The notes under the pieces were generated by a model. That model was not told the DNA's origin. It saw only the letters and a list, made by a program, of their open reading frames with translations, and ran no database searches. The position numbers were made by a program, and so were the translations under genes. A stretch of 63,978 nt of DNA, from assembly GCA_035543335.1 (NCBI GenBank), contig DASZZH010000029.1:1-63978 (forward strand), written 5' to 3'. This DNA is from Burkholderiales bacterium. Lineage in GTDB: Bacteria > Pseudomonadota > Gammaproteobacteria > Burkholderiales > JAHFRG01. This document shows positions 1 through 8,673 of this stretch, piece after piece; within the stretch, counting starts at the first letter, position 1, and each line of letters begins with the position of its first letter.

Positions 1-138
1 CAGTTCCACCGCTTCAGCGACCTGGGCACGCGCGGTATAATCCTGGTAGGCTGGAATCGCCACCGCCGCCAAAATACCAATGATCGCTACCACGATCATC
101 AGCTCAATCAAGGTAAAGCCTTTTTGCAGGTGTTTCAT
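1..138 (-). CDS. pilA: Type IV pilin (PilA-like), N-terminal part, cut by the window edge
   Basis: The first 46 codons of a major type IV pilin are visible; the rest runs off the left edge. The leader is MKHLQKG, followed by [20 protein letters not shown], the class III prepilin cleavage site (G/F) with Glu at mature position 5 and the hydrophobic assembly helix. PilD-type peptidase should cut and N-methylate at Phe. The ATG at 138 has an AGGAGC ribosome binding site. A sigma54-type promoter lies about 65 bp upstream, which is the usual regulation of pilA by PilR/RpoN. The HD-GYP gene behind it is on the same strand. The fibre subunit role is inferred from family; the C-terminal disulphide loop cannot be seen. 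Confidence 0.93.
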   Translation of the reverse strand, partial: MKHLQKGFTLIELMIVVAIIGILAAVAIPAYQDYTARAQVAEAVEL

Positions 139-200
139 AAAAATAGCTCCTATTAAGAATTTACGACTAAAACACGACAACTTGTTGCAGTCATAACTAG

Positions 201-216
201 AGCAAATCGCATGCCA
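201..216 (-). promoter_or_regulatory. Sigma54 (-24/-12) promoter of the pilin gene
   Basis: Read on the minus strand the site is TGGCATG-CGAT-TTGCT. It has the invariant GG and GC separated by exactly 10 bases, one mismatch from the consensus TGGCACG-N4-TTGCW. The predicted transcription start near 190 leaves an untranslated leader of about 50 bases before the pilin ATG. A nearly identical site precedes the prepilin at the right end of the window (63763-63778). Confidence 0.75.
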
Positions 217-315
217 GGCTGTCAGGCCTGAAAAGCCTTTATGTCCAAATACGGTACGGGGCCGGTGTTGGCAAGATCGGGCAGAAACTACCGATTTATG
301 TCAGCTGAAGGCGCG

Positions 316-1953
316 TCATGCAGCGCTAAGTGGCATGTGGCCGGGGATTTTCGACTCATCCACTTCGTCGATCTGTGCCGGGTCGAGAAACTGTCGGGCG
401 TACTCGAGATAGACTTTTTCCCGCACGAACACCTCGAAGAGATCCGAGTCAATGTGGCCGTCGAGCCTGAGCCTGCCCAGGATATTGAGCGATTCGGTAA
501 GCGTCTTGCCCACCTTGTACGGCCGGTCCTTGGCGGTGAGCGCCTCGAAAATATCGGCAATGCCCATGATGCGCGCCTGCATCGACAGGTGCTCGCGCTT
601 TAGGCCACGCGGATAACCCTTGCCATCCACGCGCTCGTGGTGGCCGCCGGCGTATTCCGGCACCTTGCGCAAGTGCTTCGGCCACGGCAGCGCTTCTAGC
701 ATCTTGATGGTGACCACCACATGGTTATTGATGATCTCGCGCTCTTTCGCGGTCAACGTGCCTCTGGCAATACTCAGGTTTTCCACTTCGTCATCGGTGA
801 GGAAATTCGCCTGCTTGCCATCAATGCCAGCCCAGGAATAGGCAGCGATCTTTCTTACTCGTTGCAGCAGCTCCTCATTCATGAATTCCCCACCGATATT
901 GGTTTTGCGCAGGAATTCGCGGTCTTGGTCCAGCTGCTTGATGCGGCTGCGGTATCCGGTCTCGAGTTTGGTGATCGCATCACGATCTTTTCCTGCCTGC
1001 TGTTTTGCCTTCAGCAACTCGATTTCGGCATCCCGCTTGAGCACCTCGAAGCGCGTGTCTATCAGGTTGATGCGGTCGTAAATGGTCTCCAGCTTGGTGG
1101 CTTTGTCCACCACGTGCACCGGCGTCGTCACCTTTCCGCAGTCGTGCAAAAGCCCCGCAATCTTGAGCTCGTAGTGGTCTTTTTCGCTCATGTGAAAACT
1201 CTTGAGCGGACCGGTCTCGGTTTTGTTGACAGCACCCGCAATCATCATGGTCAGCACCGGAACCCGCGCGCAATGGCCGCTGGTATAGGGCGATTTCTCG
1301 TCGATCGCGGTGTTGATGAGCCCGATAAAGGATTCAAACAGGTTCTCCAGCTGGCTGATCAGCAGGCGGTTGGTGAGCGCGATCGCAGCCTGCGAAGCCA
1401 GCGACTCGGCCAGCTGCTGATCGGTCGCGGAAAAAGCGATGATCTCGCCGCTCGCCCGGTCCTTGGCATTGATAAGCTGCAGCACGCCGATGATCTCGTT
1501 CTCATGATTCTTCATCGGGATGGTAAGAAACGATTTCGAGCGGTATCCGGTTTTCTTGTCGAAATTCTTGGTGCCGGTGAAATCGAAGCCCTGCTCGGAA
1601 TAGGCGTCGGCGATGTTGACGGTTTGGTCATGCAGCACTGCATAAGCCACCACCATCGAATTGTTGGGTTTGCCGGCACCGTCGTAGAGCGCGACCGGGT
1701 AGAAAGGAATTTCCAGCCCGGTGGTGCCGCCCATGGTGATGTTGAGAGAATCGGTGCGGATGATCTCAAACTTGAGATTGCGCTCGTCCACCATCCGGTA
1801 CAGCGTGCCGCCATCGGCGTTGACGATATTCTTCGCTGCGATCAGGATGTTCTCCAGCAGGCGGTTGATGTCCTTTTCCTTGGACAAGGATACGCCGACG
1901 CGGTTTAGCTCTTCCAGCCGCTGCAGCAAATCATCAGAAGTCAACACTTTCAC
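316..1953 (-). CDS. GAF-HD-GYP domain protein (cyclic di-GMP phosphodiesterase family)
   Basis: 545-residue protein. Residues about 10-190 form a GAF domain (repeated IGVLQLINAK-type strand). The C-terminal half is an HD-GYP phosphohydrolase: HD motif LLHDCGK, then HHERVDGKGYP with the diagnostic GYP, and ADIFEALTAKDRPYK. HD-GYP enzymes hydrolyse cyclic di-GMP to GMP. Between the HD motif and the GYP part there is an insert of roughly 100 residues rich in Lys/Glu/Arg, likely coiled coil, longer than in typical HD-GYP proteins. The start is a GTG at 1953 with GGAGG 11 bases upstream. A longer reading frame continues into the preceding ATPase gene but is only its shadow. The gap to that ATPase is 31 bp, so the two are probably one transcript. 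Confidence 0.88.
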   Translation of the reverse strand: MKVLTSDDLLQRLEELNRVGVSLSKEKDINRLLENILIAAKNIVNADGGTLYRMVDERNLKFEIIRTDSLNITMGGTTGLEIPFYPVALYDGAGKPNNSMVVAYAVLHDQTVNIADAYSEQGFDFTGTKNFDKKTGYRSKSFLTIPMKNHENEIIGVLQLINAKDRASGEIIAFSATDQQLAESLASQAAIALTNRLLISQLENLFESFIGLINTAIDEKSPYTSGHCARVPVLTMMIAGAVNKTETGPLKSFHMSEKDHYELKIAGLLHDCGKVTTPVHVVDKATKLETIYDRINLIDTRFEVLKRDAEIELLKAKQQAGKDRDAITKLETGYRSRIKQLDQDREFLRKTNIGGEFMNEELLQRVRKIAAYSWAGIDGKQANFLTDDEVENLSIARGTLTAKEREIINNHVVVTIKMLEALPWPKHLRKVPEYAGGHHERVDGKGYPRGLKREHLSMQARIMGIADIFEALTAKDRPYKVGKTLTESLNILGRLRLDGHIDSDLFEVFVREKVYLEYARQFLDPAQIDEVDESKIPGHMPLSAA

Positions 1954-1984
1954 CCTCTGCCGTTCCTCCGTAAAATCCAGGGCG

Positions 1985-4360
1985 TTACTTGATGCAAACC
2001 GCCCTGACCTGGTGAATATCGGTGATGCCCTGCAGCACTTTTTCGATGCCGTCCTGCTTGAGGGTGCGCATGTCTTCGTTGAGCGCCGTCGCCAGCACTT
2101 CCGCCACCCGGGCATGTTCCTGGATGTGCTTCTTGATGGGATCGGTGCCGACCAAGAGTTCGTGCAAGCCGACCCGGCCCTTATAGCCGGTGTCGTTGCA
2201 CACCTCGCAACCCACCGCCTGATAAAGGGTAAACTGCCCCTTGTCATTGCCAAAGGATTTGACCCACTCCTTGTAAACCAGCTCGTACGCGCCTTTCGGG
2301 TCTTTCTTCCACTGTTCGGTATTCCTGAGCTCCTCGCAGTATCCGGTGAGCAGGGCTTTCAATTCGTCCTGATCAGGAACGTAGTCCCGCTTGCATTTGG
2401 AGCAGAGCTGCTTGGCCAGGCGCTGCGCCAGCACTCCCAGCAGCGCGTCGGCGAAGTTGAACGGGTCCATGCCCATGTCCAGCAGCCGGACGATGGACTC
2501 CGGCGCACTGTTGGTGTGCAAGGTGGCAAACACCAGGTGGCCGGTTAACGACGCCTCGATGCCGATGGAGACAGTTTCCTTGTCGCGCATCTCGCCGACC
2601 ATTATGATGTCCGGATCGGCGCGCAAAAAAGCCCTCATCGCCGTGGCGAAGTTGAGCCCTGCCTTGGGATTCATTTGCACCTGGCGCAGGCCTTTCTGGG
2701 TGATTTCCACCGGGTCTTCCGCGGTCCAGATCTTGGTTTCCGGGGTGTTGAGATAGCCCAGCACCGAGTGCAGCGTGGTGGTCTTGCCGGAACCGGTCGG
2801 GCCGCACACAAAGAACAACCCATAGGGTTTGATGATGCAGTCCTTCAAGTTTTTCTGGTTGCGCTCGCTTAAACCGAGTTTTTCCAGCGGAATCGGCTCG
2901 CCTGCGGCGAGTATCCGCATCACCACATCCTCCACTCCACCCTGCGAGGGGATGGTCGCGACCCGCAGCTCGATGTCGAGCGGACCAAATTTCTTGAATT
3001 TGATCTTGCCGTCCTGCGGCTTGCGCTTTTCCGAGATGTCCAGGTCGCACATGATTTTGATTCGCGCGATCAGGGCGTTGCGGTAGCTCGGCGGAACTTC
3101 GATGTAAGGCACCAGCGTGCCGTCCTTGCGGAAACGGACGAGCGTCTTGTGTTTGCCCGGATAAGGCTCGACATGAATATCGGACGCGCCCTGGTTGTAG
3201 GCATCAACGATGATTTTGTTGACGAGCTTGACCAGTTCGTTGTCCTCCGCGGCAGAGGCCTCATCCATTGAGGCGCTTTCTCCGCCGCCTTCGCTTCCCT
3301 CATCCATGCCCGAAAGCAGATCGCCTATCGAGGTCGGATCCATGCCACCGGCGCCGTAAAACGCATCCAGCGTGCTGATGAACTCGCGATTGGTGCACAC
3401 CTTGTAAATCAGCTTGTGCTTGGGAAAAACATTGTTCGCCACCCGCGAACCCTTGACGCGCTCCGGATCGGTCGTGAGTATCACCAGCCCCTGTGGCGTT
3501 TCATCAATCGGCACCCACTGGCTGCTTTGAGCGAAATCGCGTTTCATGTTCTTGAGCAAGTCTGCGGGCTTCATCCGGTCGGGCTTGAACGGCTCGTACG
3601 GCACCTGGAAGAATTTCGACAGGGACTGCCCCAGCGAAGGCAGCTTCACCTGAAACTCGTCGATGAGCACATCTTCAATGTCTATGCTTTTCCTGCGCGC
3701 CGAACGGGTTGCGAGTTCGAATTCTTCCGCCGAAATCACCGCGTCCGCGACCAGGTAATCGTACTTGGTGCGCACCCTATGCAGCGGCTGCTGGCGCTGC
3801 TTGAGGGCAATGGCAAGCGTCTCGGAAATCAGCGTCACACCCTCTTCCATCACCGGTGGAAACGGCACACCCGCCTTATTGTTGATGATCTGCACCACGC
3901 CGATGAGATCGTTGCTGCCGACGTCCATCACCGGCGTCACCAGCATCTGCTTGGTGCGATAGCCGGTACGCTTGTCTACCTCCTTGAGGAAGTTCAAATG
4001 CGGGCTCAACGTCTTCAGCTCGCTGTCGTCGTAAACATCCTTGATGTTGACCCGCTTTTTGGCCAGCGCCACATAACCCGCAATGCTTCGCTCGGATACC
4101 GGCAGCTTCAGATCCTTGAACGAATTAAGGCCGGTTTTCACCTTGGAGACGATGTACGTTTTGTCTTCGCTCATGGTGTAGATAGTGAGACGGTCGGCGT
4201 TGAACAGGGAACAAATGTCCTGGCTCACCTCCAGCATGATTTCGTCGATATTGCTGGTGGCGTGAATCTTGTTAGTCGCCGCCTGCAGTTTTCGAGTGAA
4301 ATTCAGCTTCTCGGTGAGAACGTCCTGGGTTGTCGGTTTTGCTTGAAATACCGTACTCAT
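1985..4360 (-). CDS. GAF domain fused to a PilB/GspE-type secretion/pilus ATPase
   Basis: 791 residues. Residues about 15-190 are a GAF domain with similarity to the one in the next gene. About 200-345 resemble the N-terminal T2SSE/MshEN module, and about 380-790 are the hexameric motor ATPase: Walker A CGPTGSGKTTT near residue 520, Walker B-like DPDIIMVGEMRD, the His box TLHTNSAPESIVRLLD, and the zinc-binding CSKC and CEVC pairs. Such ATPases drive pilin polymerisation or type II secretion. The GAF fusion is not the normal PilB architecture and suggests ligand control, possibly by a cyclic nucleotide (inference). No pilC or pilD adjoins it. It is followed by the GAF-HD-GYP gene, and a pilin gene lies further downstream. 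Confidence 0.9.
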   Translation of the reverse strand: MSTVFQAKPTTQDVLTEKLNFTRKLQAATNKIHATSNIDEIMLEVSQDICSLFNADRLTIYTMSEDKTYIVSKVKTGLNSFKDLKLPVSERSIAGYVALAKKRVNIKDVYDDSELKTLSPHLNFLKEVDKRTGYRTKQMLVTPVMDVGSNDLIGVVQIINNKAGVPFPPVMEEGVTLISETLAIALKQRQQPLHRVRTKYDYLVADAVISAEEFELATRSARRKSIDIEDVLIDEFQVKLPSLGQSLSKFFQVPYEPFKPDRMKPADLLKNMKRDFAQSSQWVPIDETPQGLVILTTDPERVKGSRVANNVFPKHKLIYKVCTNREFISTLDAFYGAGGMDPTSIGDLLSGMDEGSEGGGESASMDEASAAEDNELVKLVNKIIVDAYNQGASDIHVEPYPGKHKTLVRFRKDGTLVPYIEVPPSYRNALIARIKIMCDLDISEKRKPQDGKIKFKKFGPLDIELRVATIPSQGGVEDVVMRILAAGEPIPLEKLGLSERNQKNLKDCIIKPYGLFFVCGPTGSGKTTTLHSVLGYLNTPETKIWTAEDPVEITQKGLRQVQMNPKAGLNFATAMRAFLRADPDIIMVGEMRDKETVSIGIEASLTGHLVFATLHTNSAPESIVRLLDMGMDPFNFADALLGVLAQRLAKQLCSKCKRDYVPDQDELKALLTGYCEELRNTEQWKKDPKGAYELVYKEWVKSFGNDKGQFTLYQAVGCEVCNDTGYKGRVGLHELLVGTDPIKKHIQEHARVAEVLATALNEDMRTLKQDGIEKVLQGITDIHQVRAVCIK

Positions 4361-4396
4361 GGCTCAAACCTCATTTCTTCACGGCGCGATATCCGC

Positions 4397-5161
4397 CTAA
4401 AACTTAAAAACCTGATTGTTTTTCAGCATCTTAGGATTGTACTTGCCCGCGTATTCTTCGACCTCGCGCATGATGAGCTCGATTTCGCCGGGTTTCAAAT
4501 GGGTGATGAAAATCTGCGTCGGGCGGTGCAGCTTCGCCAACTCCTCCGTCAGCATGCTCGGACACAGATGCTTGGAAGCGATCGCTAAATCTTGCTCGCG
4601 GTTGCAAAACGCGGTCTCGATAATCAAGTAGCGCAGGTTTTTTATCTTGTTCACCGCCTCCCACAACTCGTCATTGGTGGTGGTATCGCCGGTAAACACC
4701 AAGCTGCCCTTGCCGCTGTTCAAGTGAAAACCCACCGCTGGCACCGTGTGATTGGCGGGCAACGGCGTGATCTTGCGACCCTTCATCTCAATGGTTTTGC
4801 CTACAAAGATGCTTTGGTAACGCAGGTAGGGTTTTTCCGGGCTGGGAATATGGGTAAAATCCGGCCAGATTTTCCAGTTGAAGATATTCTGCCTGATGAT
4901 TTCCAGCGTGGCCTGCGTCGCGTGCACCGCGATCGGCTTGCTGCGCATGCAGCCCACCGTGTCCACCAGAAACGGGATCATGGCTACATGATCCAGATGT
5001 GAATGTGAGACAAACACATGATCAATACGGGAAAGCTGCTTGATGCTGAGATCGCCCACGCCGGTGCCGGCATCGATCAGGATGTCGTTGTCGAGCAGCA
5101 TCGAGGTGGTATGCAACTGCCCGCCTATGCCGCCACTGCAACCCAATATTTTAAGTTTCAT
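4397..5161 (-). CDS. Metallo-beta-lactamase-fold hydrolase, class II cyclic-nucleotide phosphodiesterase-like
   Basis: 254 residues, a single MBL domain. The metal-binding motif is SHSHLDH near residue 75, with GDTTTND at about 158 and the late His in FITHLKPGE. The N-terminal GCSGGIGG start, the position of HSHLDH and the IETAFCN block resemble class II 3',5'-cyclic-nucleotide phosphodiesterases (CpdP type) more than glyoxalases or RNase Z; this family call is from recognition only. No signal peptide. It lies 94 bp after the CHASE2 cyclase gene on the same strand, so a cAMP-degrading role opposite the cyclase is attractive. An alternative is another small phosphodiester or lactone substrate. 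Confidence 0.78.
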   Translation of the reverse strand: MKLKILGCSGGIGGQLHTTSMLLDNDILIDAGTGVGDLSIKQLSRIDHVFVSHSHLDHVAMIPFLVDTVGCMRSKPIAVHATQATLEIIRQNIFNWKIWPDFTHIPSPEKPYLRYQSIFVGKTIEMKGRKITPLPANHTVPAVGFHLNSGKGSLVFTGDTTTNDELWEAVNKIKNLRYLIIETAFCNREQDLAIASKHLCPSMLTEELAKLHRPTQIFITHLKPGEIELIMREVEEYAGKYNPKMLKNNQVFKF

Positions 5162-5255
5162 GAACTGTTTTACCGTATCCTGGCAAGCTGGGTGACTTTC
5201 GCTGATTTTAGCCCCGCTCCGCCAACTAATCTACTCTAGGTTCCCTCATTTGGTT

Positions 5256-7499
5256 TCAAACACCCAAACGCCGTTCCAGGCGGGCGGCGGGCGCGGAGCC
5301 ATTTGATGCGCTCCACAACAGTTCGTAGAGTGTGGCATTTGAACCTATTTTCTGCAGATTGATGAGCTGCAGTTCCGCCATGTCCCAGTTCTGTGCACGA
5401 TAAAGCTTCAGCGCTTGCTGGGCCAGATTCAGTTCATCCAGCACGGCCTTGTCCACCTGCCCTTCCAGGCCGAGTGGCTGGTAAATGCTTACCGGGTCAT
5501 CCTTGCCTTTCACCCTTACCCGATCGAGCTCGCGGTAAACGATGCCGGGAACCGCGTTCTTGGTCATTTCGCTCAGAATGATCCACGCGCCGTATTCCTT
5601 GCACAGGCCTTCCAGCCTTGAGCCCAGGTTCACCGAATCGCCCATCACGGTGTAGGCCTTGCGCACCACCGAACCCATGTCCCCCACCACCATGATGCCG
5701 GTGTTGATGCCGACCCCGATGCGGATTTCAGGCCAGCCGCGCAGCTTGAACTGCTCACGCAATCGCTGGGCCGTTTGCTGCATTTCCAGCGCGGTAATCA
5801 CCGCGTGGCGCGCATGCTCCGGATCGTTCACCGGCGCGCCCCAGAACGCCATGATGGCATCGCCGATGTATTTGTCCAGCGTGCCGAGATGCGAGCGGAT
5901 GACGCGGGTCATCGAGGTGAGATATTCATTAATGAAGGCCGTGAGTTCTTTCGGCTCCAGGCCCTCGGAAATCGAGGTGAAGTTGCGCACATCGGAAAAC
6001 AATACGGTGAGCTCCTGGCTTCTGCCTTCCATGCTGTAGCGTTCCGGGTCTTTGCTCATCTCGTCCACCAGTTCCGGCGGCACGTACTGGCCGAACAGCT
6101 CGGTGAATTGCCGCTTGCTGCGCGTTTCCACGAAATAGCCGTAGGACATGTTGAGGGCGAACAGCGACAGGATCAGCAACAGCCCGCTCGCCATCGGCAG
6201 CACGAGGTTGCCGTAATGCCAGACAATGACGTTGGTAGTGACCACAAAAATCAGCACGCAAAGGGTGAAAATCAGCGAGCGCAGCGGGTTCAACAGCGGC
6301 ATCAAGACCGCCAGTGCCACGCCGGTCAACAGCAGCAACACCACTTCAACGCCCAGCACATAGGGCGGCCTTTGCTTGATGTTGCCGTCGAGCATGCCGG
6401 CAATGAGATTCGCGTGGATTTCCACACCCGGATACACCCCGGCCACCGGCGTCGAGCGCAAGTCTTTGAGCCCAGGGGCGGTAGTGCCGACCAGGACGAT
6501 CTTGTCCTTCAAGGCGGCGTTGTCCACCCGGTCATTTAGCACATCAGTCGCGGAAATGTATTTGAAGCTCCCCTGCGGGCCGCGGTAGGGCACGAGCGCC
6601 GCGACGTTCTCGTCCACGGGTATCCGGATCGGACCGATCCGGATGTCTTCGAGACCGGAATAGTCCGGGCTCCAAATTTTTTCCACGGGGTAGTCGGGCT
6701 CGACCTTGGGGTTGCCGTGCAGCACGCGCAGCACCGCGAGCGAGAGCGGCTCGTAGTACGCACCTTTGTTTTCGGAGAGCATCGTCACGCGCCGGTTCAC
6801 CCCGTCGAAATCGGTCAGGGGGTTGAACATTCCGGCGCCGGCAGCGGCAGTCTGCAATTCTGCCAAGTTCGCGCCGTAGCCGTTCCACGAGACAAAATTA
6901 ATCCTTTTACCCGTGAACGTACCGGCGGGCAGCACTGGCGGCGGCAGGCTGTTCACCGCCGCGTATTTGCCGGCGACTTCATCGTTGGAAAAATAAAAAC
7001 CGAGGATGACCGGGTGTTTTTTCAGGCTGGCGGCGAAAATCCGGTCGTATTCAAGCTGCGGCTTGAACTGTGCCAGAGCATTCTGAAACTGTAGAACGTC
7101 CTTTAACTGCTTCTGCGCGAGATTCTCGAGCACCTTAAGGCCCGAGCTTTCGTCCCGCTCGGCGAACACCACGTCAAAGCCCGCCACTGCGGCACCGTAG
7201 CGGTCGAACAGCTTGTCAACGAGGAGTGCCAGACGATCGCGCCGCCATGGCCAGCGGCCTTCCTCGGCCAGGCTTTTTTCGTCGATGTCAATAATCACGA
7301 TGCGCTCCTCCACCGTGCGCGGCATGGTGAGCCTGAGCCGTGCATCATAAATGATGGCATCAAGCTGGTCGATAAACTTAAGCTCAAAAGTGAAATCCCC
7401 GATCTTCGGCCTCGCCGTGTAGCCGAGGAAGCGCAGCGTGAGCGCTAGCCCGATGCCGATGCGCACCCCGTGCTTTTTCAGATTCGGGTTTAAATTCAC
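5256..7499 (-). CDS. CHASE2-domain class III adenylate/guanylate cyclase
   Basis: 747 residues. An N-terminal hydrophobic segment precedes an extracytoplasmic CHASE2 sensor (about 35-350; IVIIDIDEKSLAEEGRWPW is its hallmark). Three membrane helices follow (about 370-455), then a class III cyclase domain (about 490-690). Catalytic features visible are FSDVRNFT with the first metal Asp, DKYIGDAIMAFWG with the second Asp and the purine-specifying Lys, and YTVMGDSVNLGSRLE. These suggest an active ATP cyclase producing cAMP; GTP use cannot be excluded. It is next to a phosphodiesterase-like gene (4397-5161) and a CHASE2/PP2C/FHA set, forming a membrane signalling cluster. Confidence 0.92.
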   Translation of the reverse strand: MNLNPNLKKHGVRIGIGLALTLRFLGYTARPKIGDFTFELKFIDQLDAIIYDARLRLTMPRTVEERIVIIDIDEKSLAEEGRWPWRRDRLALLVDKLFDRYGAAVAGFDVVFAERDESSGLKVLENLAQKQLKDVLQFQNALAQFKPQLEYDRIFAASLKKHPVILGFYFSNDEVAGKYAAVNSLPPPVLPAGTFTGKRINFVSWNGYGANLAELQTAAAGAGMFNPLTDFDGVNRRVTMLSENKGAYYEPLSLAVLRVLHGNPKVEPDYPVEKIWSPDYSGLEDIRIGPIRIPVDENVAALVPYRGPQGSFKYISATDVLNDRVDNAALKDKIVLVGTTAPGLKDLRSTPVAGVYPGVEIHANLIAGMLDGNIKQRPPYVLGVEVVLLLLTGVALAVLMPLLNPLRSLIFTLCVLIFVVTTNVIVWHYGNLVLPMASGLLLILSLFALNMSYGYFVETRSKRQFTELFGQYVPPELVDEMSKDPERYSMEGRSQELTVLFSDVRNFTSISEGLEPKELTAFINEYLTSMTRVIRSHLGTLDKYIGDAIMAFWGAPVNDPEHARHAVITALEMQQTAQRLREQFKLRGWPEIRIGVGINTGIMVVGDMGSVVRKAYTVMGDSVNLGSRLEGLCKEYGAWIILSEMTKNAVPGIVYRELDRVRVKGKDDPVSIYQPLGLEGQVDKAVLDELNLAQQALKLYRAQNWDMAELQLINLQKIGSNATLYELLWSASNGSAPAARLERRLGV

Positions 7500-7721
7500 G
7501 CCGCTCCCTTTCCAGCCATGGAAAAGAGGGCTTGTGAATCGCTACAATCAGGAAGGGATGGCAAACAGACCCGAGAGTGGGCGCAGAAACGAACGAGTGA
7601 ACGCTTCATCCGCCAGCCCGACTTTTCGCCAGCGCGGGTTTCTGCGATTGCGTTGCACCCCGCGCTGCACTGTCCTGCCGTGCTGCGCTCATCCGCCCCC
7701 CTCTATTCAGGTTTTGGCAGC

Positions 7722-8657
7722 TCAGGCGGTTTTGTAAAAGAATTCCATTTTCACGCCCCCCAGTTCGATGATGTTGTGGTCATTGAGGGGGTGCGCCTGA
7801 GCATCCAGAGTCTTGCCATTTACCACGGGAAACGATACACCTTCCACATGGGTGATGAAATACCCCTGCGGCCGGCGTGTAATCACCGCCACCTGCACCC
7901 CCGGCTTGCCCAAGGTGGTGAGACTCTTGGTCAAATCCAGCTCCTTGCCCGCGCTCGGGCCGGTGAGAATCTGAATCGTGGCAAGCTGGACCGGTTTGGA
8001 CGGCGTTGCGGGTGCGGCGGCGGGCGCAGGCTTGAACTCGGGCGCGGGTTTCAGCGGCTCAACCGGCTTGGCGGCGGCAGGCGCAGGTTTTGGCTCCGCC
8101 AGTTTGAGTTCGGCGGGCTTGGCTTCGACCGGTTTGGCTTCTGCGGGTTTGGGGTCGGCAGACTTGGATTCTGCCGGCTTGGCCTCGGGCGCGGTAGGTT
8201 TGGTTTCCTTTGCTTCTGGAGCCTTGGCCGCGCCGGGGACGGTATCCAGTGCTTGCTGCTGGGTGGCCTGCAAGTTTGCCGGCGCCGGCATCGGCTCCGG
8301 TGCCTTGGGCTTGGCCGGGGCACGAATCACCATGGTCTTTTCATAATCCTCAGCCGATGCCTGGGCGGATTGCTCGTTCACGTATTTGAGCTTGTACTTG
8401 GCGAGCTCAATCACATCGTTGCTCTGGAGGAAATGCTTCTTGACCAGATTGCCGTTGACCAGCGTGCCGTTGGTGCTGCCGAGATCCTCGAGGAACGAGT
8501 CGTTGAGTATGGTGACGATGACCGCATGTTCGCCGCTGACCGCCAAATTGTCGATCTGGACGTCATTACTCGGCTTGCGGCCTATGGTCGTGCGCTCCTT
8601 GGCAAGAGGAATCTCCTTCAACACTAAGCCGTCCATACTGAGAATCAACTTCGCCAT
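7722..8657 (-). CDS. FHA-domain protein with two FHA modules and a Pro/Ala/Lys repeat linker
   Basis: 311 residues. The N-terminal 95 residues are a canonical FHA phosphothreonine-binding domain: TTIGRKPSNDVQIDN, SGEHAVI and DLGSTNGTLVNG. Residues about 115-220 are a low-complexity linker of EAKPAE/ESKPAD-type repeats. The last 90 residues look like a second, degenerate FHA domain without the S-x-x-H motif. It follows the PP2C gene by 16 bp. In betaproteobacteria such proteins accompany a CHASE2 Ser/Thr kinase and PP2C phosphatase and read out their phosphorylation state. Here the kinase partner is apparently truncated. Confidence 0.88.
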   Translation of the reverse strand: MAKLILSMDGLVLKEIPLAKERTTIGRKPSNDVQIDNLAVSGEHAVIVTILNDSFLEDLGSTNGTLVNGNLVKKHFLQSNDVIELAKYKLKYVNEQSAQASAEDYEKTMVIRAPAKPKAPEPMPAPANLQATQQQALDTVPGAAKAPEAKETKPTAPEAKPAESKSADPKPAEAKPVEAKPAELKLAEPKPAPAAAKPVEPLKPAPEFKPAPAAAPATPSKPVQLATIQILTGPSAGKELDLTKSLTTLGKPGVQVAVITRRPQGYFITHVEGVSFPVVNGKTLDAQAHPLNDHNIIELGGVKMEFFYKTA

Positions 8658-8673
8658 AATCTCCCGCCTTCTC

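Noticed and set aside
721..1908. 395-codon plus-strand frame opposite the HD-GYP gene
   Set aside because: It is antisense to a clear gene, with no recognisable domain; a by-product of GC-rich codon bias.
1954..2253. N-terminal extension of the HD-GYP reading frame
   Set aside because: It overlaps the end of the GAF-ATPase gene in another frame and has Arg/Ser-rich shadow composition. A GTG with a good ribosome binding site lies at 1953.
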